In this document: piece by piece, positions 1-6,523 of the stretch
Layout: each line of letters starts with the position of its first letter
How positions within the stretch are numbered: position 1 is the first letter of the stretch
Origin: Candidatus Kapaibacterium sp.
Lineage (GTDB): Bacteria; Bacteroidota; Ignavibacteria; Kapaibacteriales; UBA2268
Direction: 5' to 3'
DNA: 15,434 bases
Assembly: GCA_030835065.1 (NCBI GenBank)
Contig: JAUQWR010000074.1
Coordinates: 1-15,434 of the forward strand
Notes under the pieces: generated by a model
The model's input: only the letters and a program-made list of their open reading frames with translations
The model's database searches: none
What the model was told of the DNA's origin: nothing
Position numbers and translations under genes: made by a program

Positions 1-34
1 AGTCAGATGCTCTAACCAGCTGAGCTACTCAGGA
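1..34 (-). tRNA. Partial tRNA, 5' half (probably tRNA-Asn)
   Basis: Read on the minus strand from 34 down, the bases give a 7-nt acceptor strand (TCCTGAG), T8-A9, a 4-bp D stem (GCTC/GAGC) with a loop containing GG, base 26 = A, the 5' anticodon-stem strand TCTGA, and the C32-T33 that precede an anticodon. The window ends just before the anticodon, so identity is not read directly. The U1 start and the TCTGACT stem/loop entry resemble bacterial tRNA-Asn (GTT), but this is inference. Confidence 0.85.
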
Positions 35-159
35 ATCAAATTTATTGTATTTTCAAAGCACAATCATTTTGAGAGTACAAAAATACGAGACTTCTATATT
101 CAGTGCAAGCTTTTTTTCAAGTTCATTGAAAAAAAATTCAAATATTTATTGAAATTTAG

Positions 160-167
160 TAAGTTTG
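160..167 (+). promoter_or_regulatory. Possible -7 box upstream of recO
   Basis: TAAGTTTG matches the Bacteroidota-type -7 consensus TAnnTTTG. No TTG lies at the expected ~20-nt spacing upstream (a TTC does), so support is weak. If used, transcription would start near 173, leaving a leader of about 45 nt before the recO ATG. The rest of 35-180 is AT-rich and shows nothing else. Confidence 0.3.
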
Positions 168-216
168 AATTGTTAAAAAATTGAAATTTAAAGAATTAAG
201 AATTTTAAAAAAATAT

Positions 217-954
217 ATGATTGTCAAAACTGATGCAATAACACTAAATGCACGCAAATACGGTGACTCTAGCAAGATAGTTGCTTTTTTCACACGTGAT
301 TACGGCAAAGTATCGCTTATGGCAAAAGGTGTACGATCGGCAAAAAACAAGTATGGTTCGGCTCTCGAACCCTTGAGCTATGTAGAATTGTTTTTCTATC
401 AAAAGCATAACAATGAATTGCATTTGCTTTCGGAAGTAAATATTAATAAGCAATTTCGAAGGCTTCAGTCTAATTATGATGCAATTACTTGCGGGTTGAT
501 TATAGCTGAACTTACAAATATTACTCAAGAAAATGATCATCCAAATTCTGAATTGTTTGAGTATTTGCTAAATTCCTTAGAATTACTAAATAAAGCTGAG
601 AAGAATTACTTCTCAATTGTTGTTGCGTATATGTTTAAATTGGCAGAATCATTAGGATTTTTCTTGGATTTCAATTTTATGAATGTCAATGAATCAAATC
701 CAAACCAATTATATCCGTTTTCATTAGAGCATGGATGTGCTGCTATTGCCGGAGAGCATAGCAAAGTGTTTAGAATGAGCAGGAATGTTTTGAAAATTTT
801 GAAGGAAATATATGATTGTGAGCAAAAAGAATCCGCTAATATTGCAATTGATATAAGATCTCAAAATGAAATTCATGATTTTTTCGTGTCTTATTTGGGT
901 TTCCATCTGGAGAAAAAAATTAATTTGAAGTCTTACAATTTATTAAATATATAA
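217..954 (+). CDS. recO: DNA repair protein RecO
   Basis: RecO works with RecF/RecR in the cytoplasm to load RecA on SSB-coated single-stranded DNA and to anneal strands. The N-terminus (MIVKTDAITLNARKYGDSSK) and the following GKVSLMAKGVR segment are the typical RecO OB-fold start; the remainder is the helical RecO C-terminal domain. The start is placed at ATG 217, because family members begin at MIVKTDAI. An upstream in-frame TTG at 181 would add 12 lysine-rich residues and is less likely. Length is then 245 aa, normal for the family. The C-terminal region where many RecOs carry a four-cysteine zinc site has only one Cys here (in HGCAAIAG), so this protein probably binds no zinc there. It heads a compact run: the next ATG follows after 1 nt. 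Confidence 0.9.
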   Translation: MIVKTDAITLNARKYGDSSKIVAFFTRDYGKVSLMAKGVRSAKNKYGSALEPLSYVELFFYQKHNNELHLLSEVNINKQFRRLQSNYDAITCGLIIAELTNITQENDHPNSELFEYLLNSLELLNKAEKNYFSIVVAYMFKLAESLGFFLDFNFMNVNESNPNQLYPFSLEHGCAAIAGEHSKVFRMSRNVLKILKEIYDCEQKESANIAIDIRSQNEIHDFFVSYLGFHLEKKINLKSYNLLNI

Positions 955-955
955 A

Positions 956-2272
956 ATGATATCGGGAATAGCATTAACTCTGCTCTTTGTATTGGCTAAC
1001 GCTTTTTTCGTTGCAGCAGAGTTTGCAATAGTAAAAGTCAGGTTGTCTGTTATCGAGCTGAGAGTTCGATCTGGAAATAGTTTGGCAAAAATTGCCAAAC
1101 ATATTGTTACGCATTTAGATGCATATTTATCGGCAACACAATTGGGTATTACCCTTACCAGTCTTGCTTTAGGCTGGATTGGGGAATCTGTAGTTGCTCA
1201 AATTGTTTTGGATGTGATGGCTGCTTTTGGAGTTATACTTGCTCCTGAGCTGGCTCATAAGATAGCATTGCCTATCGCATTTATGACAATTACTATTCTT
1301 CACATTGTTTTTGGCGAACTTGCACCAAAATCTTTAGCGATTCAATATCCTGATAAAGTTACTTTAGCCATTTCTTTGCCTTTGAGGTTATTCTTTATAG
1401 TATTCAAACCTTTTATTTGGATTTTGAATGGATTGGCTAATTTGATAATTAGGATGTTTGGCTTGCAAACTGCAAACGAAGGCGAGCAAGTCCATTCTTC
1501 TGAAGAAATTCGGTATTTGCTCGAAGAAAGTTCAAAAAGTGGCGAAATAGATGCCATTGAGCATAAGATGTTAGAAAATATTTTCGATTTTTCTGATACA
1601 CCAGTAAAGCAAATAATGGTGCCACGCACTCGAATATCTGCAATCGAAATTGGAATGGAACTTAATGATATTATTGATAAGTTTATCGAAGAAGGATATT
1701 CCAGAATGCCTGTCTATAGAGGTTCCATTGATGTTATTATCGGTGAAATCTATGGCAAGGACTTGATCAAACTTCAACGTCATAAAGATAGCATTTCAAT
1801 AAATGATATTATACGACCTGCTATCTTTATAAATGAAGAAGAAATGATTAGTGTTTTGCTAAAAACACTTCAGAAAGAGCATGCTCATATTGCAGTTGTA
1901 TTAAATGAGTTTGGCGGTACTGCCGGAATTGTTACTCTCGAAGATATTCTTGAGGAAATAGTTGGTGAAATTCAAGATGAATATGATGAAGAAAAACCTA
2001 TGGTAGAAGAAACTTCTACTAATGAGTATAATATAGGTGCTTCTATTACAATAGATGATGTCAATGAATTGCTCCCTATTCCATTGCCGGAAGATGATGA
2101 TTATGAAACTGTTGGAGGATTTATTCTTTCGATTTTGGGCAGAATACCTGAAACTGGAGAAAATTTGTTGTATCAGAGATATAATATTGAAATTACAAAA
2201 AGCTCAGATAGAAGAATTGAGGAAGTGAAATTGACTTTATTGCCCGAACAAAAAAACGAGGATGAAGAGTGA
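956..2272 (+). CDS. CNNM/CBS/CorC_HlyC membrane protein (hemolysin-family, CorB/CorC-like)
   Basis: 438-aa inner-membrane protein of the DUF21-CBS-CorC family, members of which are linked to Mg2+/Co2+ efflux; older annotation calls them hemolysins (TlyC/YfjD). Residues ~1-190 form the CNNM/DUF21 domain: an N-terminal helix with FVAAEFAIVKVR, further hydrophobic helices, and the conserved GELAPKSLAIQYP. Residues ~205-325 hold the CBS pair, beginning in the MVPRTRI segment, with SRMPVY and the GGTAGIVTLEDILEEIVGEI segment at its end. Residues ~340-430 are the transporter-associated CorC_HlyC domain (DDYETVGGFILSILGRIP). The C-terminus is very acidic. The start sits 1 nt after the recO stop, and the stop TGA overlaps the next ATG. 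In Bacteroidota some relatives are called GldE; nothing here shows a gliding role. Confidence 0.88.
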   Translation: MISGIALTLLFVLANAFFVAAEFAIVKVRLSVIELRVRSGNSLAKIAKHIVTHLDAYLSATQLGITLTSLALGWIGESVVAQIVLDVMAAFGVILAPELAHKIALPIAFMTITILHIVFGELAPKSLAIQYPDKVTLAISLPLRLFFIVFKPFIWILNGLANLIIRMFGLQTANEGEQVHSSEEIRYLLEESSKSGEIDAIEHKMLENIFDFSDTPVKQIMVPRTRISAIEIGMELNDIIDKFIEEGYSRMPVYRGSIDVIIGEIYGKDLIKLQRHKDSISINDIIRPAIFINEEEMISVLLKTLQKEHAHIAVVLNEFGGTAGIVTLEDILEEIVGEIQDEYDEEKPMVEETSTNEYNIGASITIDDVNELLPIPLPEDDDYETVGGFILSILGRIPETGENLLYQRYNIEITKSSDRRIEEVKLTLLPEQKNEDEE

Positions 2273-2610
2273 TGAGCGAGAAATATTTTGAATCGACTAA
2301 GAGCTCAATAAGTGTAGTACAAGATGAATTTGATGTATATCAGAAGGCTTTATTCCCCAGCCGTAGCCCCGAATTTTTCTGTTTGGAATTGAACGGCGAA
2401 GCCGGAGAATTGGCTAATCTTGAAAAAAAATTGTGGAAGGGCAAAGATATTGAATTTGATAGAATTGCAGATGAAGCTGCTGATGTTTTAATAGCTTTGA
2501 TGAATTATTGCAATGCTAGAAAAATCAATCTAGGCGAGGCAGTGAAACTAAAATTAGATAGGATTGAACAAAAAAGAGCAGAATTGGCAGAAAAAGGATT
2601 GGAATACTAA
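2272..2610 (+). CDS. MazG-like nucleotide pyrophosphohydrolase
   Basis: Small all-alpha protein (112 aa) of the MazG/all-alpha NTP-PPase superfamily, which hydrolyses (d)NTPs to the monophosphate and PPi, often to clean up non-canonical nucleotides. The metal-binding signature is visible: LNGEAGELANLEKKLWKG near residues 41-58, then DEAADVLIALMNY near 66-78, giving the ExxE...ExxD acidic set. The C-terminal helix is Lys/Glu-rich. ATG 2272 overlaps the upstream TGA by 1 nt (TGATG) and is preferred; a GTG at 2269 would add one Met. The stop TAA also overlaps the next ATG by 1 nt, suggesting translational coupling. The actual nucleotide substrate cannot be told from sequence. Confidence 0.82.
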   Translation: MSEKYFESTKSSISVVQDEFDVYQKALFPSRSPEFFCLELNGEAGELANLEKKLWKGKDIEFDRIADEAADVLIALMNYCNARKINLGEAVKLKLDRIEQKRAELAEKGLEY

Positions 2611-3389
2611 TGGATTTGTGGATTGTTTGTGGATTAATTGGTATTGTGGCAGGTGTGCTTGCCGGAATGTTTGGAATTGGTGGTGGTGTAGTTATTGTAC
2701 CTGCTTTGATTTTTCTTTGTGGGTTTGCTTTGCCTTCGGCTAGTGGTACATCTCTTGCCGCTTTGCTTCTACCCGTTAGCATTTTTGCTGTAGTTCAGTA
2801 TCATAAAGCCGGATATATGAATATTCGCGCAGCAATGTGGATTGCCCTTGGATTGCTCTCAGGTGTATATTTCGGTGCTGAATTTGCTCTTGGACTACCT
2901 GCTGATTTGCTAAAGCAACTTTATGGAATATTTTTGCTTTATGTAAGCTATATGTTTATTCAACCTCTTGATTATTTTAGAAAAGATAAAAAGAAAGTAG
3001 AAAAACCGTATAGAGATAATCTTCCAATATACTATTTATTGTTTATTGGAATTATCGCAGGCTTGCTCGCCGGAATGTTTGGAATTGGTGGTGGCTTGGT
3101 GATAACACCATTTTTGATGGGAGTAGCCGGATTTGATCCAAAAAAAGCAATTGGTACTTCTTTAGCTGCATTATTGCTGCCTGTTGGTTTGCCCGGAGTG
3201 ATTCTGTATTATCAATCCGGAAATTTAAATTTTGCATATGCTGCTCCAGTTGCTGCAGGATTAGTATTAGGCTCAATAATCGGAGCAAAAATAACAATCT
3301 CTATGTCTTCCAAACTAATTAAGAAGACATATGGAGCATTTGTATTTATAATGGCTTTATATTTTATACTGCAAAAGTATATTTATTGA
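2610..3389 (+). CDS. TSUP-family (TauE/SafE) membrane permease
   Basis: 259-aa multi-spanning inner-membrane protein of the TauE/SafE (TSUP) family, whose members move sulfite, sulfoacetate and other sulfur-containing or organic anions. It contains the diagnostic internal duplication: GVLAGMFGIGGGVVIVPALI at residues ~14-33 and GLLAGMFGIGGGLVITPFLM at ~150-169, each followed by GTSLAALLLPV about 15-20 residues later. About eight hydrophobic segments are evident, with a basic loop (FRKDKKKVEKPYRD) between the halves. It is the last gene of the recO run and its 3' end overlaps the convergent DUF1456 gene by 7 nt. Substrate is unknown. Confidence 0.88.
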   Translation: MDLWIVCGLIGIVAGVLAGMFGIGGGVVIVPALIFLCGFALPSASGTSLAALLLPVSIFAVVQYHKAGYMNIRAAMWIALGLLSGVYFGAEFALGLPADLLKQLYGIFLLYVSYMFIQPLDYFRKDKKKVEKPYRDNLPIYYLLFIGIIAGLLAGMFGIGGGLVITPFLMGVAGFDPKKAIGTSLAALLLPVGLPGVILYYQSGNLNFAYAAPVAAGLVLGSIIGAKITISMSSKLIKKTYGAFVFIMALYFILQKYIY

Positions 3390-3760
3390 GACTTTCTTTT
3401 GCGAAAAACAGTAGGGAATTCGGATTTTTTGGCTGCAGGTTTTCTGCCCGAAAAATCCTTTTTCTTTTCGAAAGGCGGACGCGATTTGTTTTCAAATGCT
3501 TTTTTAGCTAAAATTACTCTTGGAATTTCTTCGTTAGGCTTGTCTTTAGGTCCTCTTAAATATATGACTAATCCATTAAGGAAGTTTCTCAAAATTTGAT
3601 CGCCGCAATTTTTATATTTATCGCTATCTTCACTTCTAAACAAAGCCGAAAGCTCGCCAGGGCTAATATCATAATCCACAAGTTTTAGTATATGGATAAT
3701 ATCATCGTTACGCAATTGCAAAGCGACTCTAAGCTTTTTCAGAATATCATTATTAGTCAT
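3383..3760 (-). CDS. DUF1456 family protein, single repeat with basic tail
   Basis: 125-aa protein starting at the ATG at 3760-3758 (MTNNDILKKLRVALQLRNDD). Residues 1-~70 match a DUF1456 (YehS-type) repeat: the TNNDILKKLR start, LSALFRSEDSDKYKNCGDQI and RNFLNGLVIYLRG. YehS-like proteins normally have two such repeats over ~150 aa; this one resembles the second repeat alone. The remaining ~50 residues are low-complexity and strongly basic (ENKSRPPFEKKKDF...KRKSQ), suggesting a disordered, possibly nucleic-acid-binding tail. No first repeat can be read upstream in any frame before the intergenic region. A 10-residue upstream extension is possible but unsupported. Function of the family is not established. 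Converges on and overlaps the permease gene by 7 nt. Confidence 0.75.
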   Translation of the reverse strand: MTNNDILKKLRVALQLRNDDIIHILKLVDYDISPGELSALFRSEDSDKYKNCGDQILRNFLNGLVIYLRGPKDKPNEEIPRVILAKKAFENKSRPPFEKKKDFSGRKPAAKKSEFPTVFRKRKSQ

Positions 3761-3800
3761 ATAAAACCAGACAAAAAAATTAAAAATCAAATAATTATTT

Positions 3801-3831
3801 CAAAAATAAGGTTTTTTCAGAATACAGACAA
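3801..3831 (-). promoter_or_regulatory. Candidate promoter for the DUF1456 gene
   Basis: On the minus strand, TTG (3831-3829) is followed after 20 nt by TATTTTTG (3808-3801), matching the Bacteroidota TTG-N19/20-TAnnTTTG promoter layout. The predicted start near 3795 leaves a ~35-nt leader to the ATG at 3760. The area is AT-rich, so a chance match is possible. Confidence 0.4.
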
Positions 3832-3939
3832 TATAAAATATAATGAAAAATTATCAATCCAAATATTAAAGAAAAAATAAAAAAAATTTGGATAGATTAA
3901 AAGTTTAACAAAAAGTTAAAAAATTTAAAGAAAATATCT

Positions 3940-3947
3940 TAATTTTG
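3940..3947 (+). promoter_or_regulatory. Candidate -7 box for the TPP-riboswitch operon
   Basis: TAATTTTG matches TAnnTTTG exactly and lies 6 nt before the first P1 base of the TPP aptamer (3954), where the transcript would be expected to start. No clear -33 TTG is present at the usual distance. Confidence 0.45.
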
Positions 3948-3953
3948 CGTATT

Positions 3954-4036
3954 CCGTTGGAGGTGCTCAAAAAAAAATTTGGGCTGAGAGAAAACTCCTT
4001 GAACCTGATCCGGGTAATACCGGCGTAGGGAAACGG
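3954..4036 (+). promoter_or_regulatory. TPP (thiamin pyrophosphate) riboswitch aptamer
   Basis: A full THI-element core is readable in order: P1 strand CCGTT (3954-3958), GGAGGTGCT, the CTGAGA signature (3984-3989), the CTCCTTGAACCTGATC segment (3995-4010), the CCGG-loop-CCGG stem with GTAATA (4010-4023), GCGTAGGGAAA (4024-4033) and closing P1 strand AACGG (4032-4036). All signature bases contacting the pyrimidine and pyrophosphate moieties of TPP are of the usual type. It stands ~100 nt upstream of a TonB-dependent receptor, so TPP is predicted to reduce receptor expression. P2-P3 has an A-run in its loop; no departure from the family pattern was noted. Confidence 0.95.
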
Positions 4037-4089
4037 GCATCAAGCTCAATTCTCCCATTTTAGGTTATATTTTCTCTCTTACTTCATCG

Positions 4090-4132
4090 GAAAAGTCAAT
4101 TGTTTGTTTTGTTTATTTACAAAGGACTTTTC
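4090..4132 (+). promoter_or_regulatory. Possible RBS-sequestering expression platform
   Basis: A perfect 8-bp inverted repeat, GAAAAGTC (4090-4097) with GACTTTTC (4125-4132), can be extended inside by TTTGT (4103-4107) with ACAAA (4119-4123). The right arms cover AAAGGA (4121-4126), the only Shine-Dalgarno-like stretch before the receptor ATG at 4135. No terminator with a T-run lies between aptamer and gene, so translational control is the simpler reading. Whether TPP binding toggles this hairpin is inference. Confidence 0.5.
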
Positions 4133-4134
4133 AG

Positions 4135-6522
4135 ATGTTTAAGAAGAACATTTATTTAATTGCTGCTTTGGCATTGGCAATGCCTTTTATTGCAAAAGCA
4201 GAAAATGACGCAAGGGATTCTGCCAAGACTTATCAGATACCCAGCGTTACAGTTACTACTACTCGTGCAGTAGAAAGAATTAATCCCGTTCCATTTTCAG
4301 AAATTTCGGTTAAGGAAATCAAATTGTTGAACACTAGCAAAGATTTGCCGATGTTTCTAAGCGATATGCCTTCGATGCTTGTTTATTCTGAAGGTGGAAG
4401 TGGTATTGGTTATACTAATTTGTCTATGCGTGGATTTAACCAAAGAAGAATAGCCGTAATGGTTAATGGTATTCCACAAAATGATCCTGAAGACCATAAT
4501 GTCTATTGGATTGATATGCCCGACCTTACATCATCGCTCGAAAATATCCAGATACAACGCGGGGCTGGTATGTCTAATTACGGTGCCGCGGCTATTGGTG
4601 GAAGTATAAACCTGACGACTGCAAATATTGGTATGAAGCGTGGTACTTTTATTGGATCTGGGTTTGGTTTTCAGGAGTTTGGATATGACGAAAGTTTCCG
4701 CCATAACGTTTCGAGATTTTCTATCGAAGCTGCATCAGGTATTGTTGATAATCAATATGCTTTTTATGCAAAACTCTCAAAAATAAATTCTTTTGGCTAT
4801 AGAGAAAAAGCCTGGGCTAATTTAAATAGTTTCTTTGTTTCTATTGTGAGATTTGATGGTGATTTGTCCACTCAAATAAATGTGTTTGGTGGTCCGCTTG
4901 CTGATGGGCTTTCTTATACCGGTATTCCAAAATCCTATGTTAAAGACAAAAAACTAAGACGCTCTAATTATAATTATTGGAATTACGATTCGACTGGTAA
5001 GGAATTATCTTGGATAACTCCAAGGAGATCAAATGAATTAGAAAATTTTGATCAACCTCATTTCGAAATATTGAATGATTGGAATATTAGTTCTAACATG
5101 ATTTTTAAATCTTCTTTGTTTTATTATTATGGCGAGGGATTTTTTGATTATGATGGCAGTGGATGGATGGATAAAAACAGCTTTAGACTTACGCCAGAAA
5201 ATGGATTTCCAAACGCTGAAGATCCTCAAAATCCAATAATCAGATCTTATGTTTTGAACAAACATGGAGGATGGATTCCAAGACTTATAATAAAACACGA
5301 GCAAGGCGAATTAACTATCGGTGCAGAATATAGAATACACCGTTCCGATCATTGGGGTAAATTATCTTATGCCGAAAATCTTCCAAAAGGTTACGATCCC
5401 AATTATAAATTCTATCAATATGATGGCGCTCGTGATATATACTCTTTATTTGTAAGAGAGCAATATAATTTAAATTCAAATTTAATATTAAATGCCGACT
5501 TGCAATACGTTCATCATAGTTATAGAATTGATAATGAAAAAGCCGGAAAAAATTATACTTCTTATACTGATATAAATGGTAAAGTAATTACTAATGGTGC
5601 TGAAATATTTGATATTAGATATAATTTTATCAATCCAAGAATTGGTTTGAATTATAATATTGATGCATATCAAAATGCATATTTTGCAATAGCAGTTACT
5701 TCGCGCGAACCAAGAATGGTGAATCTATATAATGCAAGCGAAGCATTTACAGGCAAAAAACCTTTGTTCGAGGGTGATACTGTTGGTGCTAATGTGAGAT
5801 ATGATTTTGAAAAACCATTAATTAAACCTGAAAGAATGTTTGATTTGGAATTAGGATATAACTATAGAAACGAAGATTATTTTTTTGCAGCTAATTTTTA
5901 TTGGATGAAATTAAGCAATGAATTAGTAAAAAGTGGAACAACAGATATATTTGGCAATCCAATCGATGGAAATGCGGAATCGACAACCCATATGGGTTTG
6001 GAATTACAAGCTTCTGCAATGCTTTTAAGAAGTAATTATGGTCATTTGATTTTATCTGCTAATTCGACAATAAGCAAAAATAACATTGATGAATATGATT
6101 TTGTAACAGGTTCCGGAGAAATTGTTTCATTAAAAGATAATCCAATTTCGGGTTTTCCTGAGTTTATAGCAGGAGCCAGATTGTCTTATACAATTGCAGA
6201 TTTGTTTGTATCTCTTTCGACTAAGATTGTTGGTGAGTTCAGAACAGATAATTTTGGCGATATGCTAAACACTAATCAGGTGCTGATAAAGCATTTGAGA
6301 GATAAATGGGCATATTACGCAGATAATAAAGTAGATAGCTATAATATATATAATTTAGACTTATCATATACTTTTAGAAAAATATGTTTCGGCGAAAGTT
6401 TTAAAGTTCAGTTGCAAGTAAATAATTTATTTAATAAATTATATGCAGCTGGTGGCGAAGGACAAGAATTTTTCCCGGCAGCCGAAAGAAACGTATTTGT
6501 TGGATTTGAATTAGGAATATAA
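4135..6522 (+). CDS. TonB-dependent outer-membrane receptor, probable thiamin(-precursor) transporter
   Basis: 795-aa outer-membrane receptor. Residues 1-~22 are a signal peptide (MFKKNIYLIAALALAMPFIAKA). A TonB-box-like SVTVTTTRA follows at ~37-45, then the plug domain (~50-160) with MPSMLVYSEGGSGIGY, NLSMRGFNQRR, VNGIPQNDPEDH and a GAAAIGGSINLTT end. The rest is the 22-stranded barrel, rich in alternating aromatic residues, ending in LQVNNLFNKLYAAGG and a final strand FVGFELGI. Such receptors import scarce ligands using TonB-ExbBD energy. The TPP riboswitch directly upstream makes thiamin, its phosphates or a precursor the likely ligand, as for the TPP-controlled receptor of Bacteroides; ligand identity is inferred from regulation only. 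Unlike the known Bacteroides arrangement, no pnuT or thiamin pyrophosphokinase follows; a TrpF-like gene does, 1 nt downstream. Confidence 0.9.
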   Translation: MFKKNIYLIAALALAMPFIAKAENDARDSAKTYQIPSVTVTTTRAVERINPVPFSEISVKEIKLLNTSKDLPMFLSDMPSMLVYSEGGSGIGYTNLSMRGFNQRRIAVMVNGIPQNDPEDHNVYWIDMPDLTSSLENIQIQRGAGMSNYGAAAIGGSINLTTANIGMKRGTFIGSGFGFQEFGYDESFRHNVSRFSIEAASGIVDNQYAFYAKLSKINSFGYREKAWANLNSFFVSIVRFDGDLSTQINVFGGPLADGLSYTGIPKSYVKDKKLRRSNYNYWNYDSTGKELSWITPRRSNELENFDQPHFEILNDWNISSNMIFKSSLFYYYGEGFFDYDGSGWMDKNSFRLTPENGFPNAEDPQNPIIRSYVLNKHGGWIPRLIIKHEQGELTIGAEYRIHRSDHWGKLSYAENLPKGYDPNYKFYQYDGARDIYSLFVREQYNLNSNLILNADLQYVHHSYRIDNEKAGKNYTSYTDINGKVITNGAEIFDIRYNFINPRIGLNYNIDAYQNAYFAIAVTSREPRMVNLYNASEAFTGKKPLFEGDTVGANVRYDFEKPLIKPERMFDLELGYNYRNEDYFFAANFYWMKLSNELVKSGTTDIFGNPIDGNAESTTHMGLELQASAMLLRSNYGHLILSANSTISKNNIDEYDFVTGSGEIVSLKDNPISGFPEFIAGARLSYTIADLFVSLSTKIVGEFRTDNFGDMLNTNQVLIKHLRDKWAYYADNKVDSYNIYNLDLSYTFRKICFGESFKVQLQVNNLFNKLYAAGGEGQEFFPAAERNVFVGFELGI

Positions 6523-6523
6523 A

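Noticed and set aside
37..44. Minus-strand TAAATTTG as a promoter for the partial tRNA
   Set aside because: It lies only 2 nt before the mature tRNA 5' end, so transcription would start inside the tRNA.
181..216. TTG start giving RecO 12 extra residues
   Set aside because: RecO family proteins start at the MIVKTDAI segment encoded from ATG 217; the added residues are AT-rich lysine codons without similarity.
2269..2271. GTG start for the MazG-like gene
   Set aside because: It adds a single Met directly before an ATG; the TGATG overlap at 2270-2274 is the usual coupled arrangement.
3399..3599. 66-aa plus-strand open frame
   Set aside because: Antisense of the DUF1456 basic tail; no recognisable protein features.
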